In this document: positions 4,201 to 7,952 of the stretch, piece by piece
How positions within the stretch are numbered: position 1 is the first letter of the stretch
How the letters are laid out: each line of letters begins with the position of its first letter
Source: Rhodobacteraceae bacterium UBA996
GTDB lineage: Bacteria > Pseudomonadota > Alphaproteobacteria > Rhodobacterales > Rhodobacteraceae
Assembly (NCBI GenBank): GCA_002291955.1
Contig: DBBA01000117.1
Span: forward strand, 1-7,952
Direction of reading: 5' to 3'
DNA: 7,952 nt
Program-made: the position numbers and the translations under genes
The notes under the pieces: generated by a model
Databases searched by the model: none
Told to the model about the DNA's origin: nothing
Seen by the model: only the letters and a program-made list of their open reading frames with translations

Positions 4201-6306
4201 CTACCCCGCGGCCATGAAGGCAATCGCCCGGTCCTGCTCCATCAGCCACAGCAGCGTCCGTGCGGCCCGTCCGCGGGGCGTTTCCAGCGCCGGGTCGATA
4301 TCGAGCAGGTGCCGCGCATCACTCCGCGCGGACTGCATCAGGCCCCCCTGCCGTTCCAGGTCGGCGACACGGAACCGTGGCAGCCCCGACTGCGTCGTGC
4401 CCAGGACATCACCCGCCCCGCGCAGCGCAAGGTCCACCTCGGCGATACGAAAGCCGTCCTCGGTCTCGCGCAGCGTCTCGAGGCGCTTGCGGGCGGCCTC
4501 GCCCAGTGGGGGCTGATACAACAGAAGACAGGTCGATGCCGCAGCCCCCCGTCCGACGCGGCCCCGCAGCTGATGCAACTGCGCTAGGCCGAATGCCTCG
4601 GCCTGCTCGATCACCATGATGGACGCGTTGGGCACGTTCACGCCCACCTCGATCACGGTCGTGGCCACGAGCACGGCCGTCCGCCCGGCGGCAAAGGCGG
4701 CCATCGCCGCGTCCTTGTCCGCGGGCGGCATCTGCCCGTGCACAAGCCCCACCTGCCCCTCGCCCAGGGCGGCCCGCAGGGTGGCGAACCGCCGTTCGGC
4801 CGCCACCATGTCGACGGTCTCGGAGTCCTCGACCAGCGGGCAGACCCAGTAGACCTGCCGGCCTTCGGCAACGGCATGTCGCAGGTGCTGCACCACCTCG
4901 TCCAGTCGCGCGACCGACATCAGCGCCGTCCGCACCGGCGTCCGGCCCGGCGGCTTCTCGTCCAGCACGGACACGTCGAGGTCGCCGTAGTGCGCCAGTT
5001 CGAGGGACCGCGGGATCGGCGTTGCCGTCATCACCAGCATGTCCGCCGCCCGCCCCTTGGCCCCCAGTTCCATCCGCTGCCGGACCCCGAAGCGGTGCTG
5101 TTCGTCGACCACCGCCAGCCGCAGGTCGGCGAACAGCACGTCGGTCTGGAACACCGCATGGGTGCCGATCAGGATCCCGGTGCGCCCGTCCGCGACCGCG
5201 GCAAGCTTGGCGGCCCGGTCGGCCCCTTTGTCGCGCCCCGTCAGCAGGTCAAGCCGAACGCCGGCCGCCCGGGCCAGCGGCGCAAGGCTTTCGCCATGCT
5301 GCCGCGCAAGGATCTCGGTCGGGGCCATCAGGACGCCCTGCCCGCCGGCCTCGACGGCCGTCAGCAGCGCCGCCAGTGCGACCAGTGTCTTGCCAGACCC
5401 CACATCGCCCTGCAGAAGCCGCGTCATCCGCAGTGGCGACGCCATGTCGGCGGCGATCTCGGCCATGGCGCGTTCCTGGGCGCCAGTGGGCCGATAGGGC
5501 AGTTCTGCGCGCACCCGATCCATCAGCGCCCCCTGCGCCACCGAGGGGCGACCCTTTCCGCGCCGCTCCTCGCGCCGCACGAGGGCGAGCGTCAGTTGGT
5601 GGGCGAACACCTCGTCATAGGCCAGCCGTTCACGCGCCGGCGCCTCGGGCAGGCAATCCGCGAGACCTTGTGGCGCATGGGCCGCCGCGACGGCCGCGCG
5701 CCAGGACGGCCACCCTTCGCGTGCCAGCAGGTCCGGGTTGATCCACTCGGGAAGGTCGGGGGCACGGGCGACCGCACCGCGCGCGGCCCGCGCCATGGCC
5801 TTTTGCGTCAGGCCCGCCGACAGCGGATAGACCGGCTCGGCTGCGAGCAGATCGCCGGCCTCCTCGAGCCGCAGGATGTGGTCGGGGTGGACCATCTGCG
5901 CCAGACCGTCAAACAGTTCCACCTTGCCGGACACGACCCGCCGCTGCCCGGTGGGCAGTTCGCGCGCCAGCCAGTCCTCGCGTGCATGGAAGAACAGGAG
6001 CTGGAACGTCGTGCGGGCATCCTCGACGAGCACACGCCAGGGCGCACCCCGGCGGGTCGGGCGGATGTGGCGTCCCACCGTAACCTCGACCGTCACGACA
6101 GCCGGCAGCGGCACGGCCGTCACCGATGGCTGACGCCGACGGTCGACGACCCCGCTTGGCAGGGTCAGGAGCAGGTCCCGCGGGCGGGTCACGCCAAGGG
6201 CTTCCAGGGCCTCGGCGACCTTCGGACCGACCCCCGGCAGCGTCTCGGCCGACGCGAAGAGGGGGAACAGCACGGGAGGCCGTCCGCGGGGTTCGGCGAG
6301 GCTCAT
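4201..6306 (-). CDS. recG: ATP-dependent DNA helicase RecG
   Basis: A full-length 701-residue RecG, the superfamily 2 motor that reverses stalled replication forks and branch-migrates Holliday junctions. The N-terminal wedge/OB part begins with LPGVGPKVAEALEALGVTRP near residue 24. The helicase core follows, with Walker A GDVGSGKT at 300-307 (K306), an APTEILARQH block, motif II DEQH at 401-404 (the DExH form characteristic of RecG), MTATPIPRSL (motif III), and the QLRGRVGRG arginine-finger motif VI at 579-587. It ends with the RecG-typical C-terminal FRIAEVDLALRGAGDVLGTTQSG block. All core motifs are intact. The start ATG at 6306-6304 precedes the first conserved block. The gene lies 25 bases after ligA on the same strand, so they probably form an operon. 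The start is preceded by an 11-bp tandem duplication and lacks a well-placed Shine-Dalgarno of its own. Confidence 0.97.
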   Translation of the reverse strand: MSLAEPRGRPPVLFPLFASAETLPGVGPKVAEALEALGVTRPRDLLLTLPSGVVDRRRQPSVTAVPLPAVVTVEVTVGRHIRPTRRGAPWRVLVEDARTTFQLLFFHAREDWLARELPTGQRRVVSGKVELFDGLAQMVHPDHILRLEEAGDLLAAEPVYPLSAGLTQKAMARAARGAVARAPDLPEWINPDLLAREGWPSWRAAVAAAHAPQGLADCLPEAPARERLAYDEVFAHQLTLALVRREERRGKGRPSVAQGALMDRVRAELPYRPTGAQERAMAEIAADMASPLRMTRLLQGDVGSGKTLVALAALLTAVEAGGQGVLMAPTEILARQHGESLAPLARAAGVRLDLLTGRDKGADRAAKLAAVADGRTGILIGTHAVFQTDVLFADLRLAVVDEQHRFGVRQRMELGAKGRAADMLVMTATPIPRSLELAHYGDLDVSVLDEKPPGRTPVRTALMSVARLDEVVQHLRHAVAEGRQVYWVCPLVEDSETVDMVAAERRFATLRAALGEGQVGLVHGQMPPADKDAAMAAFAAGRTAVLVATTVIEVGVNVPNASIMVIEQAEAFGLAQLHQLRGRVGRGAAASTCLLLYQPPLGEAARKRLETLRETEDGFRIAEVDLALRGAGDVLGTTQSGLPRFRVADLERQGGLMQSARSDARHLLDIDPALETPRGRAARTLLWLMEQDRAIAFMAAG

Positions 6307-6317
6307 CGGGTGGTCAT
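6303..6317 (-). promoter_or_regulatory. Four-codon mini-ORF overlapping the recG start
   Basis: The minus strand reads ATG-ACC-ACC-CGA-TGA (Met-Thr-Thr-Arg-stop) from 6317 to 6303. Its stop overlaps the recG start as ATGA (6306-6303). The nearest Shine-Dalgarno-like sequence, AGGCGG at 6333-6328, is ten bases from the mini-ORF ATG but 21 from the recG ATG. Ribosomes may therefore load on the mini-ORF and reinitiate at recG. The sequence is seen directly; translation of the mini-ORF is inferred. Confidence 0.4.
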
Positions 6318-6324
6318 CGGGTGG
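6303..6324. repeat. Perfect 11-bp tandem duplication at the recG start
   Basis: On the minus strand CCACCCGATGA occurs twice head to tail, at 6324-6314 and 6313-6303, without mismatch. The downstream copy carries the recG start codon and the upstream copy carries an out-of-frame ATG. It looks like a slippage duplication that created a second start codon. Confidence 0.8.
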
Positions 6325-6331
6325 GCACCGC

Positions 6332-7952
6332 CTAGGCTCCGCCGATCAGCGCAAGCCAGGCGTCCTCGGTCAGGACGGGCACGCCCAGACGTTCGGCGTC
6401 CTTCGCCTTGCTGCCCGCGCCGGGGCCGGCGATGACGTAGTCGGTCCGTGCCGAAACAGACCCCGCAACCTTGGCGCCCAAGGCCTCGGCCCGGGCCTTC
6501 GCTTCTGCCCGAGTCATGCGTTCGAGGGTGCCGGTGAACACGACCGTCCGGCCCGCGACCGCGCTTTCCGCGGCGGGCCGTTTGTCCGGTTCGATGTCAA
6601 GCTGGGCAACCAGCCGGTCGATTGCCGCGCGTTCGGCGGGCAACCGGAAGGCCGCGACAAGGGCCGCGGCCAGCACCGGTCCCACCCCGTCGATCGACAG
6701 GAGATCGTCCCAGGCCGCACCTTCGCCGGGCGCGGCCTGGTCCATCGCGGCGATGAAGGCTGCCCATGTGCCGTAGTGGCGCGCAAGAAGCTTCGCCGCC
6801 GCCTCGCCCACATGGCGGATGCCGAGGCCGAACATCAGCCGATGCAGCGGGATCCGCCGACGTGCCTCGATCGCGGCAAACAGGTTGGCCGCGGACCGCT
6901 CGCCGTAGCCGTCGCGGTTCTGCAGCTTCTGCAGCGGGTTGGCGCTGTCGCGGGCCGCCAGGGTGAAGATGTCGGCCGGTTCGCGGATCGGCAGGTCGGG
7001 GTCGTCGTGGAACATCTCGATCTGCTTCGCACCCAGTCCTTCGATGTCGAAGGCGCCGCGGCTGACGAAGTGCTTCAGGCGTTCGACCGTCTGTGCCGGG
7101 CAGATCAGGCCGCCGGTGCACCGGCGCACGCTGTCCCCGGGGTCGCGGACGGCAGGTGAGCCGCACTGTGGGCAACGGGTCGGGAAGGTGTAGGGCAGGC
7201 TGTCGGGCGCGCGGGCGGTCAGATCCACGTCGGCGATCTTGGGGATCACGTCGCCCGCGCGGTACACCTGGACCCGGTCGCCCAGGCGGATGTCGCGCCC
7301 GTCGCGGATCGGCGCGCCCTTTGCGTCGCGCCCGGCGATGTAGTCCTCGTTGTGGAGGGTGGCGTTCGACACGACGACGCCCCCCACGGTGACGGGATCG
7401 AGCCGCGCGACCGGCGACAGGGCCCCGGTCCGGCCCACCTGGATGTCGATGGACAGAAGGCGGGTCCACGCGAGTTCCGCCGGGAACTTGTGCGCGATGG
7501 CCCAGCGGGGCGTGGTGGACCGGAAGCCCAGGCGCCGCTGCAGTGCGAGGTCGTTCACCTTGTAGACCAGTCCGTCGATGTCATAGTCGAGCGTGCTGCG
7601 CCCGCGTTCGATGTCGGCGTAGCGGGCGAGCAGGGCGTCGGCGTCGGGCAGCAGGCGGGTCTCGGGGTTGACCTGAAATCCCCAGGCCGCCAGCCGGGCA
7701 AGGGCATCTGCCTGTGTCGGCGCGATGGGCGCGCTGGTTTCGCCCCAGGCATAGGCGAAGAACCGCAGGGGGCGCGCGGCCGTGATCGTCGGGTCAAGCT
7801 GACGCAGGCTGCCGGCGGCCGCGTTCCTGGGGTTGGCAAAGGTCTTGCCGCCGGTGTCCGCCTGCCGGGCGTTCAAGGCCGCAAAGTCGGCGCGGCCCAT
7901 GTAGACCTCGCCCCGCACCTCGATGACCCTCGGGGCATCGGGGATCGTCGCG
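6332..7952 (-). CDS. ligA: NAD-dependent DNA ligase LigA, N-terminal part outside the window
   Basis: A partial gene whose frame stays open to the window edge, so its 5' end lies beyond 7952. About 539 residues are visible. LigA seals nicks in replication and repair using NAD+. Adenylation-domain motifs are EVRGEVYMGRADF near the edge, LDYDIDGLVYKVNDL and TTPRWAIAHKFPAE. The OB fold includes GAGDVIPKI-like RAGDVIPKI. A four-cysteine zinc finger follows (CPQC at about 7174-7163, then CTGGLIC at about 7120-7100), then helix-hairpin-helix repeats (FDIEGLGAKQI, LLSIDGVGPVLAAAL) and a C-terminal BRCT domain (about 6575-6340; GRTVVFTGTLERMTRAEAKA). The catalytic KxDG lysine is in the missing part. 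A GTG at 7918 is open but internal, because conserved residues continue upstream of it. The stop lies 25 bases before recG, and its TAG is part of the AGGCGG ribosome site used downstream. Confidence 0.97.
   Translation of the reverse strand, partial: ATIPDAPRVIEVRGEVYMGRADFAALNARQADTGGKTFANPRNAAAGSLRQLDPTITAARPLRFFAYAWGETSAPIAPTQADALARLAAWGFQVNPETRLLPDADALLARYADIERGRSTLDYDIDGLVYKVNDLALQRRLGFRSTTPRWAIAHKFPAELAWTRLLSIDIQVGRTGALSPVARLDPVTVGGVVVSNATLHNEDYIAGRDAKGAPIRDGRDIRLGDRVQVYRAGDVIPKIADVDLTARAPDSLPYTFPTRCPQCGSPAVRDPGDSVRRCTGGLICPAQTVERLKHFVSRGAFDIEGLGAKQIEMFHDDPDLPIREPADIFTLAARDSANPLQKLQNRDGYGERSAANLFAAIEARRRIPLHRLMFGLGIRHVGEAAAKLLARHYGTWAAFIAAMDQAAPGEGAAWDDLLSIDGVGPVLAAALVAAFRLPAERAAIDRLVAQLDIEPDKRPAAESAVAGRTVVFTGTLERMTRAEAKARAEALGAKVAGSVSARTDYVIAGPGAGSKAKDAERLGVPVLTEDAWLALIGGA

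Noticed and set aside
3822..4223. 133-codon minus-strand frame overlapping the SOS boxes, and a 113-codon plus-strand frame at 3827-4168
   Set aside because: Both have Pro/Arg/Gly-rich translations across a structured spacer. The 40-codon minus-strand frame has the ribosome site, operator placement and coherent membrane-protein composition.
5985..6015. GAAC-N8-GAAC inside recG resembling a LexA box
   Set aside because: The spacer is eight bases rather than seven and it is within coding sequence with no promoter context.
4738..6435. 565-codon plus-strand open frame opposite recG
   Set aside because: Repetitive Arg/His/Pro/Gln composition and no recognisable domain; recG motifs occupy the other strand.
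7916..7918. GTG as the start of ligA
   Set aside because: Conserved LigA residues continue in frame upstream to the window edge, so this is an internal valine.

Overview
High-GC DNA with codon use, gene content and operator type typical of an alphaproteobacterium, most likely Rhodobacterales (Rhodobacter/Paracoccus-like). The clues are folate-dependent TrmFO, stand-alone HisI, a two-cysteine NifU/IscU-like scaffold, and GTTC-N7-GTTC type LexA boxes. The organism is inferred, not proven.

Layout. Positions 1-548 (+) hold the 3' end of trmFO (tRNA m5U54 methyltransferase). Its stop abuts the start of gluQ (549-1388, +; glutamyl-queuosine tRNA-Asp synthetase), so this is a tRNA-modification pair. 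hisI (1385-1756, -; histidine biosynthesis) converges on gluQ, and the two stop codons are interleaved in one CTAG. An 81-bp divergent spacer leads to an Fe-S scaffold-like gene (1838-2305, +). Next comes a soluble methyl-accepting chemotaxis protein (2348-3787, +) whose Shine-Dalgarno lies in a perfect 9-bp hairpin. Positions 3788-3982 are a gene-free, strongly structured convergent spacer with a 14-bp perfect inverted repeat. The right half is a minus-strand DNA repair block: ligA (5' end outside the window) followed 25 bp later by recG (4201-6306).

Main discovery. Between recG and the chemoreceptor, minus-strand positions 4105-3983 encode a 40-residue single-span membrane protein with a good Shine-Dalgarno. 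Immediately upstream are two perfect alphaproteobacterial SOS operators, GTTC-N7-GTTC at 4122-4136 and GAAC-N7-GAAC at 4159-4173, in opposite orientations around the likely promoter. This is the layout of an SOS-induced small membrane protein, comparable in concept to Caulobacter SidA (division inhibitor) or E. coli TisB (membrane toxin). It sits directly downstream of two DNA repair genes.

A second unusual point is the ligA-recG junction. An 11-bp perfect tandem duplication creates a 4-codon mini-ORF whose stop overlaps the recG start as ATGA, and the only Shine-Dalgarno-like sequence is spaced for the mini-ORF rather than for recG.
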